A stretch of 64,000 bases of DNA from DAOTXR01 sp034435375 (lineage in GTDB: Bacteria > Chloroflexota > Anaerolineae > Aggregatilineales > UBA3940). This document shows positions 43,368-50,935 of this stretch, in pieces. The translations under genes and the position numbers were made by a program. The stretch spans positions 1 through 64,000 of the forward strand of contig DAOTXR010000062.1 of NCBI GenBank assembly GCA_034435375.1, written 5' to 3'. Within the stretch, counting starts at the first letter, position 1; every line of letters begins with the position of its first letter. Below the pieces are notes generated by a model that was given only the letters and a program-made list of their open reading frames with translations, did not search any database and was not told the origin of the DNA.

Positions 43368-44060
43368 ATGAAGTGGCTAACCCAGGCATGGTGGGCGCTG
43401 ATCCGGTTCGGATTCAGGCTGCTCTACAACGAGCTTGCTTGGACTTACGATCTGGTGAGTCGGAGTGTATCGCTGGGCCGATGGCGAAGCTGGCAACGGG
43501 CGGCCATTCCGCACCTGCAAGTCGCCTCTGAAGGTCTGGTCCTTGAACTGGCCCACGGCACCGGCGACCTGCTGATAGATCTGGCACACGAAGGGCTGCA
43601 GGCTGTCGGATTGGACTTGTCACGCCATATGGGGAGGATCGCGCGGCGCAAGTTACAGCGGCAGGGCCTCGAGGCTAGGCTGGTGCGCGGTAATGCGTTC
43701 AGGCTGCCCTTCCCTCGCAACTACTTCGATGCAGTGGTTAGCACCTTCCCCACTGAATTCGCCATCCGTCCCTCCACGCTGAACGAGGTGCATCGGGTAC
43801 TCAAACCGGCTGGACGCTTCGTGATCGTGGTCAACGGAGTGCTGACAGCAGGCCGCCCGAGCACGCAATTCCTGCAATGGCTGTATCAGATCACAGGGCA
43901 ACGAGAGCCATGGCCCGGCGATCCAGTGAAGGCATTTGAGACAGCAGGGTTCGCAGTTACGCTCACGACGGAGGACCTGCTTGGCAGCCAGGTGCTGATC
44001 GCTATAGCCACTCGACGCGACCAGCCGCATGTGGCTCAGACAATAGATGCAATGGTATAG
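43368..44060 (+). CDS. Class I SAM-dependent methyltransferase
   Basis: This 230-residue protein has motif I L-E-L-A-H-G-T-G-D-L-L (about 60-70), a V-G-L-D-L-S motif II and a post-I region N-A-F-R-L-P-F with D-A-V-V-S-T-F-P. The arrangement resembles UbiE/Methyltransf_11 proteins, but substrate cannot be read. The first 25 residues are aromatic and hydrophobic and might contact membrane. It starts three bases after the deacetylase stop, so it belongs to the GDPD-deacetylase-methyltransferase cluster. The ribosome site is weak. Confidence 0.85.
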   Translation: MKWLTQAWWALIRFGFRLLYNELAWTYDLVSRSVSLGRWRSWQRAAIPHLQVASEGLVLELAHGTGDLLIDLAHEGLQAVGLDLSRHMGRIARRKLQRQGLEARLVRGNAFRLPFPRNYFDAVVSTFPTEFAIRPSTLNEVHRVLKPAGRFVIVVNGVLTAGRPSTQFLQWLYQITGQREPWPGDPVKAFETAGFAVTLTTEDLLGSQVLIAIATRRDQPHVAQTIDAMV

Positions 44061-44092
44061 TTGGGGACATATTTAGTGGAGAAGAGACTGTT

Positions 44093-44374
44093 TTGACACT
44101 CTCACCCTCACTGGCCTTCAGCCTTATGCTGGCCACACTGTATGGCGCAATGGCCCATTTGATTCTGGGCGGGGATGGGCGACGATTAGTATTTTTTATC
44201 CTGGCTGCATGGGTTGGCTTTGCGATTGGACAAGCCGCAGGACAGGTGATGAACATCCGCGTGCTAGCCATCGGCCCAACAAATACTCTCACAGCCACAC
44301 TCGGCTCGCTGATCGCACTCGTGACGACGGCTGTGCTGTCGGCTCGGCGCAGGCCAGAAAGGCCGCCGCTTTAA
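44093..44374 (+). CDS. Small three-TM membrane protein
   Basis: This 93-residue protein has three hydrophobic segments (about 6-26, 32-50 and 58-81) with a G-G-D-G-R-R loop. I do not recognise the family. The TTG start at 44093 is preceded by GGAG and GAAGAGA. It lies just after the methyltransferase gene and is convergent with the acyl carrier protein gene. Confidence 0.6.
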   Translation: MTLSPSLAFSLMLATLYGAMAHLILGGDGRRLVFFILAAWVGFAIGQAAGQVMNIRVLAIGPTNTLTATLGSLIALVTTAVLSARRRPERPPL

Positions 44375-44412
44375 CCTGTCAACCTGGGCGTATGTCACAC
44401 GCCGGGGAGTGC

Positions 44413-44664
44413 CTATCCCAGATGCGTCTCGATACGCTTGGCAAGCTGCGCCACTGTGTCAAAATTGTCAGCAGTCAGCTCGTTGTCATCAATGCGTAGG
44501 CCATAAGTCTTCTCTACCCACAGAGCAATGTCGACCAGGCTGAACGAGTCGATCAGCCCGCTCGAGATCAGCGGTTCATCGTCAGTGAGCGGGTAGCCAG
44601 GATCGTTCAAGATGTGGGTGGTCAAGAAGGTCTTGATTGCAGCACGAATCTCGCTAACAGGCAT
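44413..44664 (-). CDS. Acyl carrier protein
   Basis: This 83-residue protein has the ACP helical pattern and the phosphopantetheine site L-I-D-S40-F-S (usual D-S-L). It resembles stand-alone carrier proteins such as DltC more than fatty-acid ACPs, with an extended acidic C-terminal helix. It lies 16 bases downstream of the SGNH gene, at the end of the DltX-MBOAT-SGNH operon, so it probably carries the thioester acyl group used by the MBOAT. No adenylating ligase (DltA) gene is nearby. Confidence 0.9.
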   Translation of the reverse strand: MPVSEIRAAIKTFLTTHILNDPGYPLTDDEPLISSGLIDSFSLVDIALWVEKTYGLRIDDNELTADNFDTVAQLAKRIETHLG

Positions 44665-44680
44665 GGATTAACCTCCAAGC

Positions 44681-45823
44681 TCACGGTCGATTCAGGATCG
44701 CCGACACAATCCGGTTGGCAAGCTGAGCTGTTCCAGCAGGCGTCAGGTGGATGGCGCTGTTAGTATACTCGGTTGGCGGGACAGCATCCCACAGGTCCAG
44801 ATACCACCAACCGCGTTGCGCTGCCTGGTCGGCAAGCAGGCGGCGGTAATCGTCATAAGCCCAGCGTGGATAGAAGAAATTGTAGCGAATGTCGCTATTC
44901 TTCCCACTGCTGACAAATATCGGCTCGTTGACGACCAGCACGGGCACGTCACCCGCCAGCGACACGCCTGCTGCTAACACGTCGAAGGCTAGAGCATTTT
45001 CGGAGAGAGGGGGGCGAAAGTCGTAGAACGAGTCGTCGACCTCAAAGTCTTCCTGACGTGGTGTATAGGTCTCTGGGTAGACCTGGTCCACGCCGGTGGC
45101 TGCCCACATGACTCCATACAGATTCAGACGAAACACATCGGCCAGTGCGCGGCGTTGACCAATGATGGTGCGGTCCCAGAACGTGGGAACACGGAAGGCA
45201 GAGTCAGCAGAATCGAGGTTGAGGCCATAATATGTGATTAGAGCACGTACTGGCGCAGGATTGTTCTGGACAATAGGCGAGGAGAGCTGTTTGTGGTAGG
45301 GAAAGGATTCGAGTGTAGTCAGCCACACGATCAGGTCTGGCTCGAACTGCACTGCACGGGAAAGGATCAGCAGGTCCTTGGTCAGTGTGATCGTCGGGTA
45401 ACCCAGATTGTAAGCACGCACAGATCTGCCATCGGGCAGCTCGTAGTCGGCTGCGTTGATTTGCCCTGCTAGAGTCTGCTCTGGCGTGAGCAGGAAGCCC
45501 CACACAGAAGAATCGCCGATCAGGATTACACGATATTCATCCGCAGCTTTGGGCGTCGTGACGATGTGCGAAGCAAACATGGCTTCCAGACTATACAGGC
45601 TGAGATTGTAAGCCTGTTCAGGAACTTCGCCAAAGGGCAGGCGTTGCCTTCCAGGAACGAGGCTGCCGTAAATCGACAGGCGGGCTAGCACGGGTAGAGG
45701 ATCGAGCAGCGCATAGGCCAAGTTCAACCCAACGAATAACAGCAACGCCTTGACGAGCACCCTCATCGTGAACCACAAGTTGGCAGGTGGAGACACGGGC
45801 TTGGGGGTCGGGGAACCTTCCAT
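44681..45823 (-). CDS. Membrane-anchored SGNH/DltD-like acyltransferase
   Basis: This 380-residue protein has one N-terminal membrane helix (about 20-45) and an extracytoplasmic SGNH-hydrolase fold. The nucleophile is in I-G-D-S105-S-V-W, and the final His is in S-A-I-H359-L-T-P-A-G. The usual DxxH has Ser356 in place of Asp. Such proteins (AlgJ/AlgX, PatB and DltD roles) transfer or remove acyl groups on envelope polymers. Next to an MBOAT and a DltX-like microprotein it is the likely second transferase. It lies six bases after the MBOAT gene. I cannot name the polymer substrate. Confidence 0.8.
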   Translation of the reverse strand: MEGSPTPKPVSPPANLWFTMRVLVKALLLFVGLNLAYALLDPLPVLARLSIYGSLVPGRQRLPFGEVPEQAYNLSLYSLEAMFASHIVTTPKAADEYRVILIGDSSVWGFLLTPEQTLAGQINAADYELPDGRSVRAYNLGYPTITLTKDLLILSRAVQFEPDLIVWLTTLESFPYHKQLSSPIVQNNPAPVRALITYYGLNLDSADSAFRVPTFWDRTIIGQRRALADVFRLNLYGVMWAATGVDQVYPETYTPRQEDFEVDDSFYDFRPPLSENALAFDVLAAGVSLAGDVPVLVVNEPIFVSSGKNSDIRYNFFYPRWAYDDYRRLLADQAAQRGWWYLDLWDAVPPTEYTNSAIHLTPAGTAQLANRIVSAILNRP

Positions 45824-45829
45824 AAATAC

Positions 45830-47260
45830 CTACATCCCGAACAGTCTCAGTATCACCGAGACAGACATGTCCGTGGTCGGCAGTGCGAACCATACCCAAC
45901 CGAGTAGGACAAAGTGGAATGTGATTAAGACACTTATCACCGTATAGAGACGATGAGGCCAAGAGCGCTCCTCGATTTGCCGCAGACGGACACGCATGAC
46001 GTTTGTCCAACGGTTATGGATAAATAGGCCAATTCCGTGCCACACACCCCAGATAAGAAAGTTCCAGGTGACGCCATGCCACAATCCAATCAGCGTCATG
46101 GTGGTGAGCTGGCCGACGAAGATAATCACGCCCACCGAAATTGGGTGAGGACTAGACCGCAGGGCACGAGTGAGCGGGTTAAAATAGTAAGTCCGGAACC
46201 ATTGGGCGAGTGTTATATGCCAGCTATTCCAGAACGCCGTCAAGTTAGGTTTCAGGTAAGGCTGAGCGAAGTTCTCCGGCAGATGTATCCCCATCAGCCG
46301 TCCGATGCCAATGGCAATATCTGTGTAACCGGCAAAGTCAAAGTATAGACGAAAGGCATAGGCATACAGCAACACCCACAGCCACAGCGTTGAGGTAGTC
46401 TGCGGAGCATTCTGGCCGTTTAGGGCGATCAGTGCGAGCGAATCGGCCAAAACGAACTTCCTGAACAACCCGACTACAATACGCCTACCGCCCTCCGAAA
46501 GATCAGAGGGATTCAGAACATAGGGAGAGCGCATGTCCTTAACGAAACGATCTGACCGGTCAATGGGGCCAGACGTCAGTGAGGGGAAGAACACAACGTA
46601 GGTGACGAACTCCTGGAGCGACAGAGCAGGGAGCCGCTCGTTCAGCCAGTCAAGTAGGACATGTAGCAGACGAAAGGCAACATATGAGAACCCCAGCCAG
46701 CGCAAGTCGAAGGCTGAGGCACGCTCCACCGACTGTCGGGTCAGCGCCCGCAGCCAAGCGCTCGATGCGTGGGCGAGTGACTCTGTCTTGAGCACAATCA
46801 GCAGCCCCACGAGCAGCACGGCTAGTGCAACCGCCAACCCACACGTGTCCTGTCGAAGGCGCATAAGGGCAGCAGCTAACCCAACGAAAAGGATCACTGC
46901 CAATGCTATCAGCGGTACAGCCGGCGGTTGGGAGGGCGTGATACAACACAAGGGCATGATATAGCGCAGCAGGCCCACCAACATCACGATCCCGGCGATG
47001 ACAGCGCCCGTAACAAGTGTCATCCGTGAGTCGGGCGAGGAAGATGTGGCAGATCGCGTAACTCCCCATGTCAGTACCACCAGCCCCAGCGTGGCAGTGG
47101 GCAGCCAAAAATCAAGATAGCGAATTGGCGAGAGCGGCTGCAACCAGTAGATTGCCAGCACACTAGCCGCCAGCATCAGCCAGCCACGCCACTGCCCCCG
47201 GCCTAGTACACTGAAGAGGATCGCGCCCCCGCAGAAGACAGCAATGTGAAGTAGCGTCAC
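45830..47260 (-). CDS. MBOAT family membrane-bound O-acyltransferase
   Basis: This 476-residue protein has many membrane helices and the AlgI/DltB-like MBOAT core: F-W-N-S-W-H348-I-T-L near residue 344, P-F-N-P-L-type segment, and the catalytic L-W-H395-G-V-T-W-N with a second G-V-W-H408-G. The first 190 residues are a longer N-terminal membrane region than in DltB. It moves an acyl group from a cytoplasmic thioester to an extracytoplasmic acceptor. Its GTG start directly follows the stop of the DltX-like gene (TAA-GTG). It has no C-terminal shuttle motif of its own, consistent with the microprotein supplying it. Confidence 0.92.
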   Translation of the reverse strand: MTLLHIAVFCGGAILFSVLGRGQWRGWLMLAASVLAIYWLQPLSPIRYLDFWLPTATLGLVVLTWGVTRSATSSSPDSRMTLVTGAVIAGIVMLVGLLRYIMPLCCITPSQPPAVPLIALAVILFVGLAAALMRLRQDTCGLAVALAVLLVGLLIVLKTESLAHASSAWLRALTRQSVERASAFDLRWLGFSYVAFRLLHVLLDWLNERLPALSLQEFVTYVVFFPSLTSGPIDRSDRFVKDMRSPYVLNPSDLSEGGRRIVVGLFRKFVLADSLALIALNGQNAPQTTSTLWLWVLLYAYAFRLYFDFAGYTDIAIGIGRLMGIHLPENFAQPYLKPNLTAFWNSWHITLAQWFRTYYFNPLTRALRSSPHPISVGVIIFVGQLTTMTLIGLWHGVTWNFLIWGVWHGIGLFIHNRWTNVMRVRLRQIEERSWPHRLYTVISVLITFHFVLLGWVWFALPTTDMSVSVILRLFGM

Positions 47261-47380
47261 TTAGAAACCCTGATAAATCCACTGCGGGGAGGTCTCGGCA
47301 GTCAGCACCACAAGTGCGATAGCGATCAGGCACAGCAAGAGCGCCCAGAGGTTCTCCTTTGAGAACAAGCGCTTGAACAT
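47261..47380 (-). CDS. DltX-like single-TM acyl-shuttle microprotein
   Basis: This 39-residue protein has a basic N terminus (M-F-K-R-L-F-S-K), one membrane helix (about 11-28) and the C-terminal hexapeptide W-I-Y-Q-G-F at its very end. DltX proteins end in F-I-Y-x-x-F; the Tyr there accepts the acyl group from the MBOAT and passes it to a partner transferase. Aromatic, Ile, Tyr and the final Phe all match. The gene directly precedes the MBOAT, as expected for such a partner. ATG 47380 is preferred; the open frame extends to 47443 but would overlap the upstream lipoprotein gene. The ribosome site is weak. Confidence 0.75.
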   Translation of the reverse strand: MFKRLFSKENLWALLLCLIAIALVVLTAETSPQWIYQGF

Positions 47381-47393
47381 GGCGGTCTGACCA

Positions 47394-47786
47394 CTATTCC
47401 TGATAGCCGCACACCAGCCAAGTGCCGCTATTTTGGACTGCACGGTAGGTGCGCCGGCTCAGATCAAGCGGGCGATCTTCACCGTTGTAGCTCATGATAA
47501 GATTGCCTGTGCAATCTACCAATGTGTAGTCATCCTCGGTGCCAGACACTGCACACGAAACATTCTCTAGTCGGACGGTCACGGCTTCCAGCGAGTCGAC
47601 CTCGGTAACAGCGTCCGTCTCCCACTCTGCGCAAGACAGGTTCACCACACGATCCATGTCTTTGGCCGATAGCGCATCGAGGTATGCCTCAACGGTGAGC
47701 GCTGCGCCGTCCTGCTCACTTGAGCAGGCAGCTGCCAAGATGGCTACCAGCCCCAGGCTCGCAGCCAAAAGGACCAAACGATACAT
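47394..47786 (-). CDS. Small lipoprotein of unknown function
   Basis: This 130-residue protein has a lipoprotein signal ending L-A-A-A-C-S-S (Cys near residue 21). The mature part starts with a helical segment (L-T-V-E-A-Y-L-D-A-L-S-A-K-D) and then a beta-rich domain, reminiscent of NTF2/DUF4878-like lipoproteins. Four further cysteines are present. AGGTGAAG just upstream of the ATG at 47786 fixes the start; the open frame extends upstream without a site. It lies 13 bases before the DltX-like gene and may be the first gene of that operon, or an unrelated neighbour. Confidence 0.75.
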   Translation of the reverse strand: MYRLVLLAASLGLVAILAAACSSEQDGAALTVEAYLDALSAKDMDRVVNLSCAEWETDAVTEVDSLEAVTVRLENVSCAVSGTEDDYTLVDCTGNLIMSYNGEDRPLDLSRRTYRAVQNSGTWLVCGYQE

Positions 47787-47921
47787 CTTCACCTGCCTGT
47801 TCGGAGTAATGAGACAACTCAACGGCCAACTGTCCAGCCTTTCCGTGGGCAAGTTATATACTACCCGACTCGATCGCGCAAAAAATGAAACGGCCAATCA
47901 AGCACGTGCGCCCCCATCTAC

Positions 47922-47950
47922 TTTCCCCCCTCTATTCTGTGTGCTATAAT
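47922..47950 (+). promoter_or_regulatory. promoter of the two-TM protein at 48007
   Basis: A perfect TATAAT (47945-47950) with extended -10 TG-C; the -35 (TTTCCC, 17-base spacer) is poor. Confidence 0.5.
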
Positions 47951-48006
47951 GAATCAAATAGTTGGCCCGGCACCTGACCCATACAGCGAGCACAGAAAGC
48001 AACCTT

Positions 48007-48636
48007 ATGAGTGATGCGCTACCCCCTGACGCGCAGCCAGAAGAGTCACGCCAGACACAGAGCTTCACGACCGGGATTGTCATCGGCATGGTTGTGTTGA
48101 CAATTATCCTGGTTGCCGTCGCAGTCGTCCTGGCGATTTTCGCTGACCAAACTGCGCCAGGTGTGGAGGTCGTGCGCGACCTGCTGATCATCATTCTGGC
48201 GCTGGAGATGTTTGTCATCGGCGCAGCAGTCACGGTGTTCCTGGTACAGGTTGCGCGTTTTATCAACCTGATCAACAACGAGGTCCAGCCCATCATCACA
48301 TCCACACAGGACACCATCAACGCTGTGCGCGGGACGGCGATCTTCCTGAGCAAAAACCTGGCCGAACCTGTGATCGCGGCCAGTAGCACTCTGAGTGGGA
48401 TTGGGAAAGCAGCACGCGACTTCGATGGAATCCGCAAAGCAGCAGGGATTGCCATGGCCGTAGCATCTTCAGCTTCACCGACCGCTACGCGCTCGGCGGC
48501 TACCGGAAACGAGACGGGCAGCGAGGACAATATAGTATCTGAGCCGCCTGTTAAGCAACCGGAGAACAAGCCAGTGAAAGATACCAACAAGGGCCCAGCA
48601 GCGGGACCAACAGCGAAAGCTCAGAAAAACTCTTAG
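48007..48636 (+). CDS. Two-TM membrane protein of unknown function
   Basis: This 209-residue protein has two membrane helices (about 22-45 and 58-82), then an amphipathic stretch (I-N-L-I-N-N-E-V-Q-P-I-I-T-S-T-Q-D-T-I-N) and a long, low-complexity Pro/Ala/Lys tail. The helix-plus-repeat region faintly resembles DUF948/YtxG proteins, and it precedes a YtxH-domain gene by 11 bases, a common ytxG-ytxH arrangement. The ATG at 48007 is used; the frame is open to 47962 without a start signal. Confidence 0.7.
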   Translation: MSDALPPDAQPEESRQTQSFTTGIVIGMVVLTIILVAVAVVLAIFADQTAPGVEVVRDLLIIILALEMFVIGAAVTVFLVQVARFINLINNEVQPIITSTQDTINAVRGTAIFLSKNLAEPVIAASSTLSGIGKAARDFDGIRKAAGIAMAVASSASPTATRSAATGNETGSEDNIVSEPPVKQPENKPVKDTNKGPAAGPTAKAQKNS

Positions 48637-48647
48637 GGAGGGAGACC

Positions 48648-49001
48648 ATGTCTGACAACGGCAACGAGTTCGGAGCATTTTTGACCGGTTTTCTAATCGG
48701 TGGGCTGGTTGGCGCAGCAGCCGCCCTGCTCATGGCCCCGCAGTCTGGCGCAGAGACACGTGCTCAGATTCAGCGCAAGGGCATTGAGCTGCGCGATCGT
48801 GCCGACGAGGAGATCCAGCAGATCCGCAAGCAGGCTGATGAAGCTCTGGCAGAGGTGCGGGCCGAGGCCGAGGAGCTGCAGAAGCGCGCTGCCCAGAGTA
48901 TCGAGGAAGCACGTGCCCGAGTGGCAAGCGCAATTGAAGAGGGCAAAGAAGCCGCCAAGAGACTCCGGGGTGACACGGGAGCGTCCCCTGCACGTGAGTA
49001 G
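48648..49001 (+). CDS. YtxH domain protein
   Basis: This 117-residue protein has an N-terminal glycine-rich membrane helix (G-F-L-I-G-G-L-V-G-A-A-A-A-L-L) followed by M-A-P-Q-S-G-A-E-T-R, the YtxH hallmark, and a long charged coiled coil (about 45-110). Such proteins are often stress-linked, function unknown. GGGAGG precedes the ATG. A terminator follows. Confidence 0.88.
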   Translation: MSDNGNEFGAFLTGFLIGGLVGAAAALLMAPQSGAETRAQIQRKGIELRDRADEEIQQIRKQADEALAEVRAEAEELQKRAAQSIEEARARVASAIEEGKEAAKRLRGDTGASPARE

Positions 49002-49034
49002 GTCTGTTCTTGACGACGGCAGAGAGCACGAGAG

Positions 49035-49066
49035 CAAATCCGAGCACACGACGCTCGGATTTGTTT
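49035..49066 (+). terminator. Rho-independent terminator after the ytxH-like gene
   Basis: A perfect 11-bp stem (49035-49045 with 49053-49063), 7-base loop, then TTT. It separates this transcript from the convergent nnr gene. Confidence 0.8.
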
Positions 49067-49078
49067 GTCAATATGTAG

Positions 49079-50788
49079 CTACTGCCCAGTAGTGAGGAGA
49101 TCCAGCGCCTCCGCTAGTTTGTCCAGGACGTCGCCAGCAACCACGCTGCGAGAAGGCATTTCCATCCCGGCCAGGCGACCAGCCAGACCGTGCAGGTAGG
49201 CGCCTGCCACCGCAGCATCGAACGGGGCCACACCCTGCGCTACCAACCCGGTGATGCAGCCAGCCAGTACGTCGCCAGTGCCCGCCTTTGCCAGGGCATC
49301 AGTGGCAAAAGGCATCACAGCCACCCTGCCTTCAGGCTCAGCAATGACTGTAAACGCACCCTTGAGGACAACCACGCATCCCCACTCGGCCGCTTTTTGA
49401 ACCGCAACACCGACACGGTCGGCCTGGATGGCATCACGATCCAGCCCTGCCAGCCGCGCCATCTCGCCCGGATGCGGCGTGAGGATCGTGTTCCTGGGCA
49501 CATAGCGCCACCAATGCTCAACCTCAGCAAGCAAGTTCAGCCCATCTGCGTCGACAATCAAAGGGGCAGGATACCCAAAGCTCTCTTCGGATTCCTCCAC
49601 AGCAACATGGCTGGACGACAAAAAGCCAATTGCGCCCTTCTTGGCTTGGCGTGCACCCTGAAATAGGCCGCGGATAAACTCGAGGGTAGCCTCTTCGCGG
49701 CCCAAACCGGGACCGATCAGCATTGCTTCGGCGCTGCCCAATTCCTCGTGTAGGACTTCTAGCGCCGCTGCATTGATCACGCCCATGTCGTGGGGCAACA
49801 GCAGCCACGTTGTCTCCTGCAAGTGAGCCGCCAGCACAGGGTAAATGGCCTGCGGAACGGCCATCGTGACCAACCCAGCTCCCACGCGGTAGGCTGCCTC
49901 ACCAGCCAGCGTGGCCGCACCTGTGTAGTTGATCGAGCCTGCCACTATCACCGCACGGCCAAATGTTCCCTTGTGCCCGTCCCGCGGGCGGGCAGGCAGC
50001 AAGGCAGCAGCAGAAGGGCCATCGACCAGCTCGACATTAACAGCGTTCAGTTCGGGAAGATCTGACGGTGTACCAATCCCGGCAACCACCAATTCCCCCA
50101 CTGCACCCGCACCCGGGAATGCAAGCTGCCCATACTTGGCTGCCGCGAAGGTCACAGTCATGTCAGCCGGGATAGCCACTGGATCGAGCGCGCCCGTATC
50201 ACAGTCTAGGCCGGAGGGGCAATCCACCGCCACAACAATGGGTCTTCGTGACTCGGGTGGCAGGGGCGCAGCAGGCCAGGTCAAATCTGGCCTGTCCTTG
50301 CCACGTCCAGAGGAATCACGTTGCAGCACAGCAGCCGTCTGCTTGAGCAGCTTCTCAAGGTCGCCCTCAATGGGCAGGCGTGCGCCGGTTCCTAACAGAG
50401 CATCGATCAGTATGTCCGCTGTGCTGATCAGATTCTTTAGGACACGCCAACGCTGATCGTCATCGGCCACTGCAATGAACACGCCAACATCTCGTGCGGC
50501 AGTGAACACCTCGTCATCACTTGAGCGCGGCTTGAGCAGATAGCAGCCAACTTCTGCCTCAGTTTCCTCCTTGAGGATGCGGGCTGCCACCAGCCCATCG
50601 CCGCCGTTATTGCCCGGACCTACCAGCACAGCCACTCGCTTCCCGGCTGTATCCTCACCCAAAATCCCCTTGACAACTTCGGCAACGGCGCGCCCGGCGT
50701 GTTGCATCATTTGAGCATAGCTGACGCCCGCAGCGTCAGTGGCCCGTTCAATGGCCCGCATTTGTTCTACGTTGACGATCTTGATCAT
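49079..50788 (-). CDS. nnr: Bifunctional NAD(P)HX epimerase/dehydratase
   Basis: This 569-residue protein joins an N-terminal YjeF_N epimerase domain (about 1-240; G-P-G-N-N-G-G-D-G) to a C-terminal ribokinase-like ADP-dependent dehydratase (about 260-560; H-P-G-E-M-A-R-L, G-T-G-D-V-L-A-G). Together they repair the damaged cofactor NAD(P)HX. The dehydratase half carries the usual D-G-H-K-G-T-F-G-R motif. The linker between the domains and one segment near 130-150 (D-S-S-G-R-G-K-D-R) look like insertions. ATG 50788 is preceded by AGGAGCAGAGG, which fixes the start. Confidence 0.95.
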   Translation of the reverse strand: MIKIVNVEQMRAIERATDAAGVSYAQMMQHAGRAVAEVVKGILGEDTAGKRVAVLVGPGNNGGDGLVAARILKEETEAEVGCYLLKPRSSDDEVFTAARDVGVFIAVADDDQRWRVLKNLISTADILIDALLGTGARLPIEGDLEKLLKQTAAVLQRDSSGRGKDRPDLTWPAAPLPPESRRPIVVAVDCPSGLDCDTGALDPVAIPADMTVTFAAAKYGQLAFPGAGAVGELVVAGIGTPSDLPELNAVNVELVDGPSAAALLPARPRDGHKGTFGRAVIVAGSINYTGAATLAGEAAYRVGAGLVTMAVPQAIYPVLAAHLQETTWLLLPHDMGVINAAALEVLHEELGSAEAMLIGPGLGREEATLEFIRGLFQGARQAKKGAIGFLSSSHVAVEESEESFGYPAPLIVDADGLNLLAEVEHWWRYVPRNTILTPHPGEMARLAGLDRDAIQADRVGVAVQKAAEWGCVVVLKGAFTVIAEPEGRVAVMPFATDALAKAGTGDVLAGCITGLVAQGVAPFDAAVAGAYLHGLAGRLAGMEMPSRSVVAGDVLDKLAEALDLLTTGQ

Positions 50789-50922
50789 CCTCTGCTCCTG
50801 CGAATGGAGTAACGATGGATGAAGACCCGCATGCACTGAAAGGCGTTTTGACTATACAGACGGCGCAGCGCTTTGTCAAAGGCAACGAGCAAATGAGGGT
50901 CGCATCTGGCTAGCTCAGCCAG

Positions 50923-50928
50923 TATAAT
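50923..50928 (+). promoter_or_regulatory. TATAAT -10 element at the amidohydrolase start
   Basis: A perfect TATAAT at 50923-50928 overlaps the in-frame ATG at 50927 and lies seven bases before the ATG at 50936. The -35 region is poor. If it is active, transcription would begin at about 50935-50936, giving a leaderless mRNA. Confidence 0.4.
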
Positions 50929-50935
50929 GGACGGC

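Noticed and set aside
44387..44403. Short GGCGT/ACGCC repeat downstream of the acyl carrier protein gene
   Set aside because: Five base pairs and no U run; too weak to call a terminator.
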